Below the pieces are notes generated by a model. It saw only the letters and a program-made list of their open reading frames with translations, did no database searches and was not told the origin of the DNA. From contig CANFHA010000022.1 in the NCBI GenBank assembly GCA_947446645.1, positions 1-64,000 of the forward strand: DNA of 64,000 nucleotides, read 5' to 3'. Of this stretch, positions 17,506 through 26,684 are shown piece by piece (the stretch's first letter is position 1; each line of letters begins with the position of its first letter). The position numbers were made by a program, and so were the translations under genes. Origin of the DNA: Chitinophagaceae bacterium (GTDB taxonomy: Bacteria > Bacteroidota > Bacteroidia > Chitinophagales > Chitinophagaceae).

Positions 17506-18432
17506 ATGAGATATAAACACATTATCTGTGGCGCTATGCTGCTGACAAGCCTGAATGGCTTTGCGCAAACCACGGAAACAACGAAAACGAACACAAACGG
17601 CACCTTCAAGTCTATAAACGGCCATGAAGTGCTGCCACAGGAAGGTGACTGGGCACTGGGTATTTCTGCCACCGGTTTCTTCAACTACTTCGGTAACCTG
17701 CTGAGCGGCAGCGGATCGAACAACGCGCCTTCATTTAATACGGCTAACACTCCAGATGCATTTGCTACGGGCAAGCTAAGCGGTATGGCCCTGATGGGTA
17801 AATACATGAAGAGCAGCGATATGGCTTACCGTTTCCGTTTCCAGGCAAACGCAGGCTCGGTAACGCGCCGTAACAATGTAGGCAAAAGCTTGCTCACTCC
17901 TGATCCTATGAACCCACAGTTTGTAGAAGATAACGTGACTGAGAGCTCTTATGTAGTATTACTGGGTGCAGGATTTGAAAAACGCAGGGGCCATGGCAGG
18001 GTTCAGGGCTTTTATGGCGCTGAGGTACTGGTGGGTGTAGGCGGAGACGCAAACTCTTACAGCTATGGCAATGCGTTTGATAACAACTTCAACACGCCGC
18101 TAAGCACTACTAACTTCACAAACGGCACAACTGCAAACGTTTCTGCACGCACAAAAAACACCAACGGTGGTATGATGTTCATGGCAGGTGTACGCGGTTT
18201 CGCTGGCGTTGAATATTTCTTCGCTCCGAAGATGTCACTGGGTGGTGAGATCGGCTATACGCTGGGTTTCTCTACGCATGGCAAGGGTTTCGTAGAAACA
18301 GAAGAGTGGAATGCAGCAACACTGCAGACTACTACTGTTACTACCAAGCAGTTTGCTAATTCCGGTCTCCGTTCATTCGGTATCGGTCTTGACAACCTGA
18401 ATGCAGGTATTAACCTTAATTTCTACTTCTAA
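17506..18432 (+). CDS. Outer-membrane beta-barrel protein
   Basis: 308 residues with a signal peptide (1-21, ending LNGFAQ). The rest alternates polar and aromatic residues and glycines in the manner of a barrel (MAYRFRFQANAGSVTRRNNV, then GRVQGFYGAEVLVGVGGDAN). It ends in NLNFYF, a terminal aromatic strand typical of BAM substrates. It follows the lipoprotein gene by 52 bases, and a strong terminator at 18453-18494 ends the unit. Function unknown. Confidence 0.8.
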   Translation: MRYKHIICGAMLLTSLNGFAQTTETTKTNTNGTFKSINGHEVLPQEGDWALGISATGFFNYFGNLLSGSGSNNAPSFNTANTPDAFATGKLSGMALMGKYMKSSDMAYRFRFQANAGSVTRRNNVGKSLLTPDPMNPQFVEDNVTESSYVVLLGAGFEKRRGHGRVQGFYGAEVLVGVGGDANSYSYGNAFDNNFNTPLSTTNFTNGTTANVSARTKNTNGGMMFMAGVRGFAGVEYFFAPKMSLGGEIGYTLGFSTHGKGFVETEEWNAATLQTTTVTTKQFANSGLRSFGIGLDNLNAGINLNFYF

Positions 18433-18452
18433 GAAAGATAGTTACTAAGCTT

Positions 18453-18494
18453 ATTGGGCTGACCATCGTCGAAAGACGAAATGGTCAGCCCAAT
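18453..18494 (+). terminator. Intrinsic terminator after the barrel gene
   Basis: A perfect 14-bp outer stem (attgggctgaccat with its complement at 18481-18494) encloses an inner cgtc-gaaa-gacg hairpin with a GNRA loop. The T-rich tail ttctttttga follows. It starts 20 bases after the stop. Confidence 0.92.
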
Positions 18495-18593
18495 TTCTTT
18501 TTGATTTAATTGCGCGATTGCTACCCTTATTATTCCATAAATTTGAACTGAAACTGGAAATGAAAACCATTCTCTAACCAAAACACCATAAAA

Positions 18594-19043
18594 ATGTCTA
18601 CAAACAGCGTATCGCTTCACAGGGTTATTAAGGCAAAACCGGAAAAAGTATATCGTGCATTTACTGATGCACTTGCCATGGCCAGCTGGCTGCCGCCATA
18701 CGGCTTTCTCTGTACCGTGCATGAGTTTGACCCGAAGGTAGGTGGAGGCTACAAAATGTCGTTTGCCAATTTCACCAGTGGAAAGTCGCACTCATTTGGA
18801 GGGAAATACCTGGAGATAAAGCCCAATGAATTTTTGAAATACACAGATGTGTTTGACAATCCGAATATGCCGGGAGAGATGATAACGACCGTGCGGCTGA
18901 AACAAGTGATCGTGGGCACAGAACTGAAGGTGACGCAGGAAGGCATACCGGCGATGATACCTGCTGAAATGTGCTACCTGGGCTGGCAGGAATCGCTGGA
19001 TAAACTGATAAAGCTGGTGGAACCCAATATACCTGATGCCTGA
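18594..19043 (+). CDS. SRPBCC (AHSA1-like) domain protein
   Basis: 149-residue cytosolic START/Bet v1-like fold protein. Typical features are an N-terminal strand and helix with VSLHRVIKAKPEKVYRAFTD, the W-L-P-P turn (MASWLPPYGF) and a central GGYKMSFANF. The C-terminal long helix has CYLGWQESLDKLIKLVE. AHSA1-type proteins bind hydrophobic ligands or act as chaperone cofactors; no ligand can be assigned. It stands alone, with a possible terminator downstream. Confidence 0.85.
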   Translation: MSTNSVSLHRVIKAKPEKVYRAFTDALAMASWLPPYGFLCTVHEFDPKVGGGYKMSFANFTSGKSHSFGGKYLEIKPNEFLKYTDVFDNPNMPGEMITTVRLKQVIVGTELKVTQEGIPAMIPAEMCYLGWQESLDKLIKLVEPNIPDA

Positions 19044-19087
19044 TATTCGTATTTAGTCGAAATTGGCTCCGTGAAGGGGCACTATTC

Positions 19088-19131
19088 ACCCGCGCAGGGT
19101 CTTCCAAACAAAATGGAGACACCGCGCGGGT
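19088..19131 (+). terminator. Probable terminator after the SRPBCC gene
   Basis: The 8-bp arms acccgcgc (19088-19095) and gcgcgggt (19124-19131) are followed by ttttattttg. The 28-base loop is long, so this is less certain than the terminator at 18453. Confidence 0.6.
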
Positions 19132-19525
19132 TTTATTTTGAATAAAAAAACTTTCGCTGCTGAGAATTGAAATGCGCACGCACCAACGGCATGGTTATTA
19201 TGCTCTATTGGTGTTTCCCACTATTTCATCCTAAAGCCGGTAAAAGATAAACTCCGGCTCCTTCATTTCCGCTATTTTTAAATACAAATGAGTGATTACC
19301 TGTTTAACGTCATCATGATACTGGTCATGATTAAGCGATCAATATAAGCTCACTTTTGAGTCATAAGCATACCTAACCAATCACAAGCCTAACGGAGCAA
19401 CAACATACTATTACTGCCCGGAAGAAAAAGTAAGGAGAAAAAATCAATCGGGAATTGATTAACCTGCTACAGACATTGACATAGGAATAAAGGGATCTAA
19501 CCAGGAATAAATCAAAAGCGAAAAT
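19132..19525. other. Intergenic region before the YceI cluster
   Basis: No gene seen. It holds the imperfect palindrome catcatgatactggtcatga near 19310, which could be an operator for the cluster that starts at 19526. No TAnnTTTG element was recognised. Confidence 0.35.
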
Positions 19526-19957
19526 ATGAAAAAAATAATCGTAGCCGGGCTAGCTGCAGGTGTTGTATTGCTTATACTCAGCATACTGGGACTGTATGCT
19601 ACCATATGGTTCTTCCCCGGCATAGCCGCCCAGTATTTCGACCCCGCATTCGATACACAGCAAGGAAGGATAATGATCTACTACATTCATCCTTTTTTGA
19701 TCGCTATGGCACTGTCATGGTTCTGGGGGCGTACCAAGGGCATACTCACTGGCTCTTTCCTTACAAGAGGCATTGAGTTCGGCTTCATGTATGCGGTAGT
19801 GGCCATCTTCCCTATGATGTGCCTTATGTACAGCGCACTGAGCGTGTCGCTTGCCATGGTAACCACTTGGTTTGCACTTGGTATGCTACAGGGTGTAGTG
19901 GCAGGGCTGATATTTGAAAAAATGAATCCGAAATTAAACCAAATGAAACAATCATGA
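19526..19957 (+). CDS. Integral membrane protein of unknown function
   Basis: 143 residues with four predicted membrane helices: about 3-27 (IVAGLAAGVVLLILSILGLY), 50-66, 82-102 (FGFMYAVVAIFPMMCLMYSA) and 105-130. No domain family is recognised. Its last four bases (ATGA) overlap the start of the YceI gene, so the two are translationally coupled and probably work together at the cell envelope. Confidence 0.8.
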   Translation: MKKIIVAGLAAGVVLLILSILGLYATIWFFPGIAAQYFDPAFDTQQGRIMIYYIHPFLIAMALSWFWGRTKGILTGSFLTRGIEFGFMYAVVAIFPMMCLMYSALSVSLAMVTTWFALGMLQGVVAGLIFEKMNPKLNQMKQS

Positions 19958-20541
19958 AATCATTAAGACTTCTATTACTTATGGTGGCGGCAACCACGCT
20001 TAGCAGTGCCGGCACTGATGTGAAAAGTGTATACACCCTATCCAAGGAATATACCGTAGGCATACACGGCACATCCAATCTTCATGACTGGGAAGAGAAA
20101 GTATTAACCGTTACCGGCGATGGCATTGTGAACTGGAACGGCGATGCCACCTTTGACCTACATGCATTGAACATTAAAATGGAGGTGCATTCCATAAAAA
20201 GCACAGAGGGCTCTATGATGGACAAAAACACCTACAAGGCGCTGAAAGCAGATAACTATCCACAGATAACCTTTACACTCATCACTCCGGTAAAAGCAGT
20301 GCCGGCAGGAACTCACAGTATTGCTGCCAATGTAAATCTGTCAATTGCCGGGATTACCAAAGCAATAGACATGACTGTTACATCGGCTGCTACGGCAAAT
20401 GGCAATATAACGTTTGAAGGCTCAAAGACCATAAAGATGACTGACTATGGCATAAAGCCGCCAGTGGCCCTTTTTGGCACAATGAAAACCGGCAATGAAA
20501 TAACCATACACTTTAAAACAGTTTTTACAATAACCAAGTAG
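19954..20541 (+). CDS. YceI family periplasmic protein
   Basis: 195 residues with a signal peptide (about 1-19). The YceI lipocalin-like barrel is indicated by YTVGIHGTSNLHDWEEKV, the SMMDKNTYKALKADNYPQIT region with IKSTEGSMMDKN, and a C-terminal KMTDYGIKPPVALFGTMKTG. YceI proteins bind isoprenoid-type lipids in the periplasm. It overlaps the upstream membrane protein and is followed after 36 bases by a barrel protein, which suggests a lipid- or redox-related envelope unit (inference). Confidence 0.92.
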   Translation: MKSLRLLLLMVAATTLSSAGTDVKSVYTLSKEYTVGIHGTSNLHDWEEKVLTVTGDGIVNWNGDATFDLHALNIKMEVHSIKSTEGSMMDKNTYKALKADNYPQITFTLITPVKAVPAGTHSIAANVNLSIAGITKAIDMTVTSAATANGNITFEGSKTIKMTDYGIKPPVALFGTMKTGNEITIHFKTVFTITK

Positions 20542-20577
20542 CCATTTACATACACTAACATTCAAAATAATAACGCA

Positions 20578-21915
20578 ATGAAAGGACCGAACAAATTATT
20601 CAGGGGAGTAGCTGTTACAGGCTTGCTGGCAGGTAGTTTATCCACGATGGCACAAAAACAGGAAATGCAATACTACCGGACAAATGACAAGAACGGTTTG
20701 AACGTTTTTGAGACCACAAAGAGCGATAGCACCCCGTTTAGTCATCTGAAAGTGAAAGTAGGTGGCAACTTCACGCAAGACTTCCAGGCCCTGAGCCACC
20801 AGAACAACGCAATACCTGTAATGGTGAACGGAGTAAACACTAACCAGCTAATGGGAATTTCCAATGGATTTAACCTGGCAATGGCGAACCTGAATATTGA
20901 TGCCCAGCTTGCTGATGGTGTGCGGATGAACCTGACCATGTACCTGTCAACGAGACACCATGAAGAAACCTGGGTAAAGGGTGGGTACGTACAGTTTGAC
21001 AAACTGCCGTTTTTTAAGAGTGCTATTATCGACGACATAATGAAAAGCTTTACCATTAAGGTGGGAGACTATGAGGTGGATTATGGCGATCAGCATTTCC
21101 GCAGAACCGACGGCGGCAATGCGATATACAATCCTTTTGTAGAGAATTATATAATGGATGAGTTTGCAACAGAAATCGGCGGTGAAATATTCTATCACCA
21201 TAAATCCGGCATACTGGCTATGGTGGGTATTACCGACGGCCAGTTGAACCCCACTGTTATTGCATCGTCAAAGATTGACTCTGCAACCGGGAAGCTGAAC
21301 AAATACGCTCCGGCGTTTCATGGTAAGATCGGCTACGACAAGCAATTCAACAAAGACTTCAGACTTCGTGTTACCGGGTCGGTTTACGCAGATAAGAGTT
21401 CGCCGAACAATACCTTATTTGGCGGTGACCGTACCGGGTCGCACTACTTCTTTGCAATGGAGAACACCGCTGCCACATCTACCGGAAATGCATTTTCAGG
21501 AAGGTACAACCCGGCTTTTGGCCAACAGGTAACCACCTTCATGTTCAACCCATTTATAAAATTCCACGGGCTTGAAATATTTGGCACCTATGAAATGGCC
21601 AAAGGCAGAGTGATAACTGAGCGCAACAGCAGAACTGCCACACAATATGCCGCAGATGTCATTTACAGGTTTACCGCGCGCCATGAAAATTTCTGGATAG
21701 GGGGACGTTACAATTCGGTAACAGCAACGATAGTTGGTAATACTAATGACATTACCATTAACCGTATGGTTGGATCATTGGGCTGGTTTGTGACCAAAAA
21801 CATTATGGTGAAAGCAGAATATGTGAACCAGCAGTATGAAAATTTCAAGGTGACAGACATTCGCGCTGACGGCATGTTCAGCGGGTTTATGGGTGAGGCA
21901 TCAATCGCATTTTAA
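20578..21915 (+). CDS. Outer-membrane porin-like beta-barrel protein
   Basis: 445 residues with a signal peptide (about 1-25, ending STMAQ). The remainder has the strand pattern of a 16- to 18-strand porin: KVKVGGNFTQDFQALSHQN, SFTIKVGDYEVDYGDQHFRR, NKDFRLRVTGSVYADKSS and a final MFSGFMGEASIAF strand ending in Phe. The general look is that of phosphate-selective-porin-like proteins of Bacteroidota, but the substrate is not evident. It lies 36 bases after YceI in the same unit. Confidence 0.8.
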   Translation: MKGPNKLFRGVAVTGLLAGSLSTMAQKQEMQYYRTNDKNGLNVFETTKSDSTPFSHLKVKVGGNFTQDFQALSHQNNAIPVMVNGVNTNQLMGISNGFNLAMANLNIDAQLADGVRMNLTMYLSTRHHEETWVKGGYVQFDKLPFFKSAIIDDIMKSFTIKVGDYEVDYGDQHFRRTDGGNAIYNPFVENYIMDEFATEIGGEIFYHHKSGILAMVGITDGQLNPTVIASSKIDSATGKLNKYAPAFHGKIGYDKQFNKDFRLRVTGSVYADKSSPNNTLFGGDRTGSHYFFAMENTAATSTGNAFSGRYNPAFGQQVTTFMFNPFIKFHGLEIFGTYEMAKGRVITERNSRTATQYAADVIYRFTARHENFWIGGRYNSVTATIVGNTNDITINRMVGSLGWFVTKNIMVKAEYVNQQYENFKVTDIRADGMFSGFMGEASIAF

Positions 21916-22027
21916 TATTCTGGCACCGGGCAATGCAGCAGCAATTGGCGCACGGAAACTGTGCTAATGCCTCGATGCACGTTCCGGTGCCGGAATTACT
22001 AAGGTCAACGAAATAAAAAACAGAAAA

Positions 22028-22303
22028 ATGAGAAAATACGTTTTCACATGTTTAACAGCGGCAGTGCTTACTTGCTGTGTTGCCGACAACGCTACAGCGC
22101 AGACCAAGAAGAAACAGGAAGCCCAAAAGAAACTGGACAAAAAACAACACGAGCTCAACACCCACAGGGACAGACTGAATAAAAGGCAGTACCGGCTCGA
22201 CAGCAAGGAAAGGCAGGTACGTAAAGAACAGAAAAGACTGAACAAAGACCAGAAAGTAATAGATAAGCAGCAACCTGTGAATAATGGAGCGAAAGTGAAG
22301 TAG
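22028..22303 (+). CDS. Small secreted Lys/Gln-rich coiled-coil protein
   Basis: 91 residues: a signal peptide (about 1-24, ending ATAQ) and then an extremely charged helix made of Lys, Arg, Gln, Asp and Glu with Leu at heptad positions (QEAQKKLDKKQHELNTHRDR, LNKRQYRLDSKERQVRKEQK). It ends in a short disordered tail. It resembles other short periplasmic coiled-coil proteins of Bacteroidota; function unknown. It is the last gene of the plus-strand cluster and ends 20 bases from the convergent gene at 22324. Confidence 0.65.
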   Translation: MRKYVFTCLTAAVLTCCVADNATAQTKKKQEAQKKLDKKQHELNTHRDRLNKRQYRLDSKERQVRKEQKRLNKDQKVIDKQQPVNNGAKVK

Positions 22304-22323
22304 GGTAAGGTAGATGCTTTCTA

Positions 22324-23472
22324 TTATTCAGTAAAACTGGTAAAGACCTTATCCCCTTTCCCCTGCATCAAAGGGTCATAACAATACAAGCCGTTATTCC
22401 GGGTGCCTGCCCATATATTTCCCGTCCTGTCTGCTAAGACAGAAAAAGCCGAACAATTCTTTATTCCATCTTTCTGTATGTAATTTTTGAAAGATCTACC
22501 ATCATAAGACCATACGCCGCCTGTAGTTTCCCTCCTGGTCATATCACTGGCCTCTGTGCCGAACCAAATATTTCCCGCTTTATCTTCTGCAATAGAGCAA
22601 ACGCAGCAAGCGCTGAAGACGTCTATATCCTCGAAGCTCGTAAAGGTTTTACCATCGTAGCGGTATGCACCATAGTCGCGGGTGCCAAACCATAAATTTC
22701 CCTTTCTGTCTTCTAAAACTGCAGCGAACCATACTTTGCCCTTTGGCTTAATGCTGGTGATGGCTTTCCCATCGAAACGGCAGATACCTTCAAACCAGGT
22801 CGTGAACCAAATGTTGCCGGTCTTATCTTGCAGCATGGAGGTAACCTGGATAAGGTGCAAACCTTCCTTATTGGAGATACCATCATTGTGTAAAAAATGG
22901 GTGAACGATGCACCATCGTAACAATAAACACCATCCGTATTCGTACCTACCCAGATCTTTCCGCTTTTGTCCTGCAGCATACAGTTTACCTGAACTTTGT
23001 CAGATGGGTTTTTATCGGCGGGAACATAGGGCGGGTAAAACGAACCGCTGGCCCAAGGCGCCGGAATATGTGTAAAGGCCTGGTTGCCCCTGGCCGCAGC
23101 TTCAGGATCGTATCGGAAAATCCCCTCCGATGTACTGAACCATATTTTGCCTGCCTTGTCCTCTAAGTAACATCGTGCACCATCACCAAACAAACCATCT
23201 TCTTTTGTGATATTGGTGAATAACTTTCCATCATAACGATAAACACCCCAGGGCGCTGAGAACCATACGTTTCCGGCTTTATCCTGAAATGCACAATTGA
23301 TAGACGTATATTCGTTTGTGCCGTTGGGCTTGACAATTTTCGGCAAGCCGGCATTAATGGTTTTGCGCTTATTTGCAACCGATTGCGTTGTCTTTACCTG
23401 TCCGTAGCAAGAAGTAAAAAAACCTAATTATAAAAGCAGGCAGGCGATAGATTTTCTCTGATAACTCTTCAT
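22324..23472 (-). pseudogene. Two-component-regulator-type propeller lipoprotein with in-frame TAA in the signal peptide
   Basis: From the ATG at 23472 the frame reads MKSYQRKSIACLLL, then TAA (23428-23430), then LGFFTSCYGQVKTTQSV and on to the stop at 22324 without another break. Changing that TAA to TTA (Leu) would give a textbook lipoprotein signal with Cys in TSC. The mature part holds at least six propeller repeats of the type DKAGNVWFSAPWGVYRYDG or DRKGNLWFGTRDYGAYRYDG. Such blades form the sensor domain of hybrid two-component systems, but here no kinase follows. Either the gene is newly inactivated or translation starts downstream (a TTG at 23346 is possible), yielding a cytosolic protein. 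Confidence 0.75.
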
Positions 23473-23545
23473 CTTGTGTGATCGTATCTTTTAGATATAG
23501 CGTGATATTCGAGGCATTGATTATCGGTACAGACTTCATCCGGCA

Positions 23546-25993
23546 CTAATTCTTCACCCTGTTCTTTTCTGCATCAGCTCCAGTTGCGTCATATTTTTCC
23601 TGCCCCTTAATTGCCTTGCCAAACCGGTAGCTGAAGGTAAGCGATACGTTGCGAGAGTCATGCCTGTTCACCCAACCGGCATCAGCCTGCACCAGGTTGC
23701 CTATGGTACCGCGGATATTACTGGAGTAGAATATATCATTGAGCGCCAGCTTCAGTGTTGCCTTTTGTGTAAGCTTCTTCTGCACCGCGGCATTTGCCCG
23801 CCACTGGCTCTGGATAATGAACTGTGCATTATATGCCCGGGTCTGGTAATAGCCATCTGCCATCAGATCCCAGCCCTTACCGGGCGATGCACGAAGGCTG
23901 CCCACAACAAACCAATAGGTGCCATTGGTATAAAGAGTGCCGGTGTAAAAAGCGCTTTTCGATATTATGTTACACACTTCTGAATAGCCATGCACATTCA
24001 GCCACTTCGTAATATCCAGGTCTCCATCCACACCTAGTGTAATGTTGGTTTTGCTGCCTATATTACCGGGCATGCTGTAGTAGATCCCGTTCTGAATGCG
24101 TATGGTCTCGTCCACATTATCTTTGGAATGGCTGTAGCTTAAAGTAGTTGTCAACTTATTTTTATAAGTGTGTGAAAGCTGTATGGTATGATTGAGCGCC
24201 GGCTTCAGGAAGGGGTTACCGGTGTAGTAGGTAAACTTGTCCATCGGCGATACAAAAGGGTTAAGATCCTGGTAGTAGGGGCGGTCTATGCGCCGGCCAT
24301 AGTTAAGGCCCAGCTGGTGCGTGGCCTGGCTGTCGAACTTATAAGTAAGGTATGCAGTGGGAAACAGGTTGGTATAGTTGCGTGTAAATGATGAATCAGG
24401 CTTCAAGGCATTGCCCATCTGGTGCCCGCCGGACACCGTATTTTCCAGCCGCAGGCCCGCCTGAACCGATAGCTTTCCTATTTCCCTGTTCAGGTTTACA
24501 TAGGCGGCGTTTATGTTTTCCCGGTACAAAAAATGATTGCTTTTATCGTAGTCCGTTTGCACGGTATTGGGTGTGTACAACGTATAATCTGCGCGGTTAT
24601 CCGTTTGGGTAAGGCTGGTCTTTATACCGGTGGAGAATGTGAATTTAAATGTGCCGGGCCTGGTATAGTCTGCTTTTAGGGAGTAGATGTCTATACTGCC
24701 GGGCAGCTTTCCCCGCAGCGTATCTTCTGACTGAAAGATTCGCGGGGGCAGGTAGCCTGTGTTGCGGTTCACCTGGTTTGTATTATTCCGATAGATCAGG
24801 TAGTCTGCATCTGCGGTAAGCTTTGCATCTTTATTAAACTTCCTGCGATAGTTAAGGTTGGCACCTGCATTGGTGAATCGGGCCTCTTCACTGTTGTGAG
24901 CCACGATGACAGAGTCAAGCTGATGCAGGTTGTTCAAGAGGTTGGCTGTATTGTCATTTACATTGGTACTTACATGGCCCATGCCGGTAAGTATCACCCC
25001 TATGGTTGTTTTTTCTGACTGGTAATAGTCTACCCCCGCCAGGAGGTTTGCATATTGCCCGTTATTGTGGAAATAGGTGTTTTGCTCAAAGTATGTATTG
25101 GGTGTATTGTCCGTGTTCTTGTAAGTGCGATAAAGGTCAAGATTAGAAAATCCGCTGTTCACGCCGTAGCTGATGTTGGTGTATGCGCTTATTTTGTTGT
25201 GGCGGTAGTTCAGGTTCACGCTGTTGTTAGAGCGGGTCATCACGCCTTGATTGACACTCAGGCTGAGACTGCCGTTAAAGCCTTTTACATTGTTTTTCTT
25301 CATCTTAATATTGATGACACCTGCATTGCCAGCTGCATCGTAGTTGGCCGGGGGATTGGGCATAAGCTCCACCTGGTCCAGCGCAGACGCAGGCAATGAT
25401 TTCAGATAGTTGACCAGATCTGCGCCCGAAAGGTAGGCGGGCCGGTCGTCGATATAGATCGTAACGCCCTGCTTACCGCGCATACTTATAGTGCCGTTCT
25501 GGTCTACCTGCAGGCCCGGTGATTTCTCAAGCACATCCAGCGCCGTGCCACCTGCGGCGCTCAGGAGTGCATCTACATTCACTACGGTGCGATCGGCCTT
25601 GTGCACTACCAGTGCTTTGCGCGCAGTTACCTGTACTTCTTTAAGATCGTTTTGCGTTCGCTTTAAAATAACCGGTGCCAGGCGCACGTTAGGGTCCGCA
25701 GCACTGAGGGTGATCGCAGGGCCTTTAGCAATGGCATAGTCCATAGCAAAGATCTCTACGAAATAAAGCCCTTCCTTTAAGCCTTCCAGAACAAATGTAC
25801 CCGCAGAGTCAGAGAGCCCCGTTTTCACAACTGCCGAGTCAGGGAGACTGTGCAAGGCTATTGTTGCTATGTCTACGGGTTTCATAGTACTATCTCTCAC
25901 TGTACCAGAAACGGAGCAGTTACGCTGCGCATGCAGCAGCACGGGAAGGCCTGAAAACAGGGCGATAAGAATGGTAAGGATATGTTTATTCAT
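23546..25993 (-). CDS. TonB-dependent-receptor-like outer-membrane beta-barrel protein (PF14905 type)
   Basis: 815 residues from the ATG giving MNKHILTILIALFSGLPVLL, a signal peptide ending HAQ. Residues about 22-110 are a carboxypeptidase-regulatory-like domain (CSVSGTVRDSTMKPVDIATI). About 120-215 is the plug, with LEKSPGLQVDQNGTISMRGK, DDRPAYLSGADL and NYDAAGNAGVINIKMKKNN. The rest is a large barrel of the PF14905 family, ending in NVSLTFSYRFGKAIKG and a charged tail. It probably takes up or exports an unknown large ligand. No SusD partner is adjacent, so this is not a classic glycan-uptake pair. Confidence 0.88.
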   Translation of the reverse strand: MNKHILTILIALFSGLPVLLHAQRNCSVSGTVRDSTMKPVDIATIALHSLPDSAVVKTGLSDSAGTFVLEGLKEGLYFVEIFAMDYAIAKGPAITLSAADPNVRLAPVILKRTQNDLKEVQVTARKALVVHKADRTVVNVDALLSAAGGTALDVLEKSPGLQVDQNGTISMRGKQGVTIYIDDRPAYLSGADLVNYLKSLPASALDQVELMPNPPANYDAAGNAGVINIKMKKNNVKGFNGSLSLSVNQGVMTRSNNSVNLNYRHNKISAYTNISYGVNSGFSNLDLYRTYKNTDNTPNTYFEQNTYFHNNGQYANLLAGVDYYQSEKTTIGVILTGMGHVSTNVNDNTANLLNNLHQLDSVIVAHNSEEARFTNAGANLNYRRKFNKDAKLTADADYLIYRNNTNQVNRNTGYLPPRIFQSEDTLRGKLPGSIDIYSLKADYTRPGTFKFTFSTGIKTSLTQTDNRADYTLYTPNTVQTDYDKSNHFLYRENINAAYVNLNREIGKLSVQAGLRLENTVSGGHQMGNALKPDSSFTRNYTNLFPTAYLTYKFDSQATHQLGLNYGRRIDRPYYQDLNPFVSPMDKFTYYTGNPFLKPALNHTIQLSHTYKNKLTTTLSYSHSKDNVDETIRIQNGIYYSMPGNIGSKTNITLGVDGDLDITKWLNVHGYSEVCNIISKSAFYTGTLYTNGTYWFVVGSLRASPGKGWDLMADGYYQTRAYNAQFIIQSQWRANAAVQKKLTQKATLKLALNDIFYSSNIRGTIGNLVQADAGWVNRHDSRNVSLTFSYRFGKAIKGQEKYDATGADAEKNRVKN

Positions 25994-26146
25994 GGTGGTT
26001 AGCAACGCCACATACAATGTACGAATGTGTTCGTAAATCAAATGTACGACAACTATCGTAATTGAAAAATATTTCTTGTTCTTTGTGAAATATTTAAGAA
26101 TTAGGGGAGGAATTCACCAAGGAGAAATAAGTTGAAGTACTCAGTA

Positions 26147-26423
26147 TTATTCAACTCGGCTTTTGCTATTAATGAATATGATTACGATCGTTTCATTGTC
26201 GAAGTAGAAGTGCAACGCATAAGGCAAGGTCTCTGTATGCGCTATGCAAATATTTCTATATCGAATTGCAAAAGCGTAAGTATTCAACCGAATTCTTGCA
26301 ATGTATCTTTAACTCCTGCGCAAAACGATTGCTTAAACCCTTTACATTTAGCTGCTGGTACCATTCACGGGCAAGCCGGAATTCTTCCCTTGCAGGAGGT
26401 ATAATGTAGTATCTATACTTCAT
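26147..26423 (-). pseudogene. Frameshifted RelE/ParE-type toxin
   Basis: The frame opens MKYRYYIIPPAREEFRLARE, continues WYQQLNVKGLSNRFAQELK and then hits a stop at 26256. Removing one A in the run at about 26306-26308 restores a frame reading YIARIRLNTYAFAIRYRNI, then AHTETLPYALHFYFDNETIV and IIFINSKSRVE to a stop at 26147. The restored protein is about 91 residues, the usual size and pattern of ParE/RelE toxins. The start overlaps the antitoxin gene by 11 bases, as in type II modules. The toxin is probably inactive unless the shift is programmed. Confidence 0.8.
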
Positions 26424-26637
26424 CGTCCCTATCCAATTCAGCAATGAACTCATCTATCGAAATCAACTGATCCGGATGATCTTTTATAAAATCAAGACGT
26501 TGATCGATCAGATTTTTTCCCCACGGAGGAACATCCTCGATGCCGGAATATTTTTCAGTAATGCTGTTCCAGTCCTTTATAGGTATGAAAACCCCAATAG
26601 GATTACCGTTGCTGTCATAAGTGTGCTGAGGAGTCAT
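26413..26637 (-). CDS. Antitoxin of a type II toxin-antitoxin module
   Basis: 74 residues: MTPQHTYDSNGNPIGVFIPI, KDWNSITEKYSGIEDVPPWG, then a C-terminal helix DFIKDHPDQLISIDEFIAEL and an acidic end. The N-terminal part resembles Phd/RelB-like antitoxins and the acidic C-terminal tail is the usual toxin-binding segment. It overlaps the start of a ParE/RelE-like toxin that carries a frameshift, so the antitoxin is an orphan in practice. Confidence 0.75.
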   Translation of the reverse strand: MTPQHTYDSNGNPIGVFIPIKDWNSITEKYSGIEDVPPWGKNLIDQRLDFIKDHPDQLISIDEFIAELDRDDEV

Positions 26638-26684
26638 AACGAATGCAATTACACGGCTCTATATCCGTATAAGGTAACAAAAAC

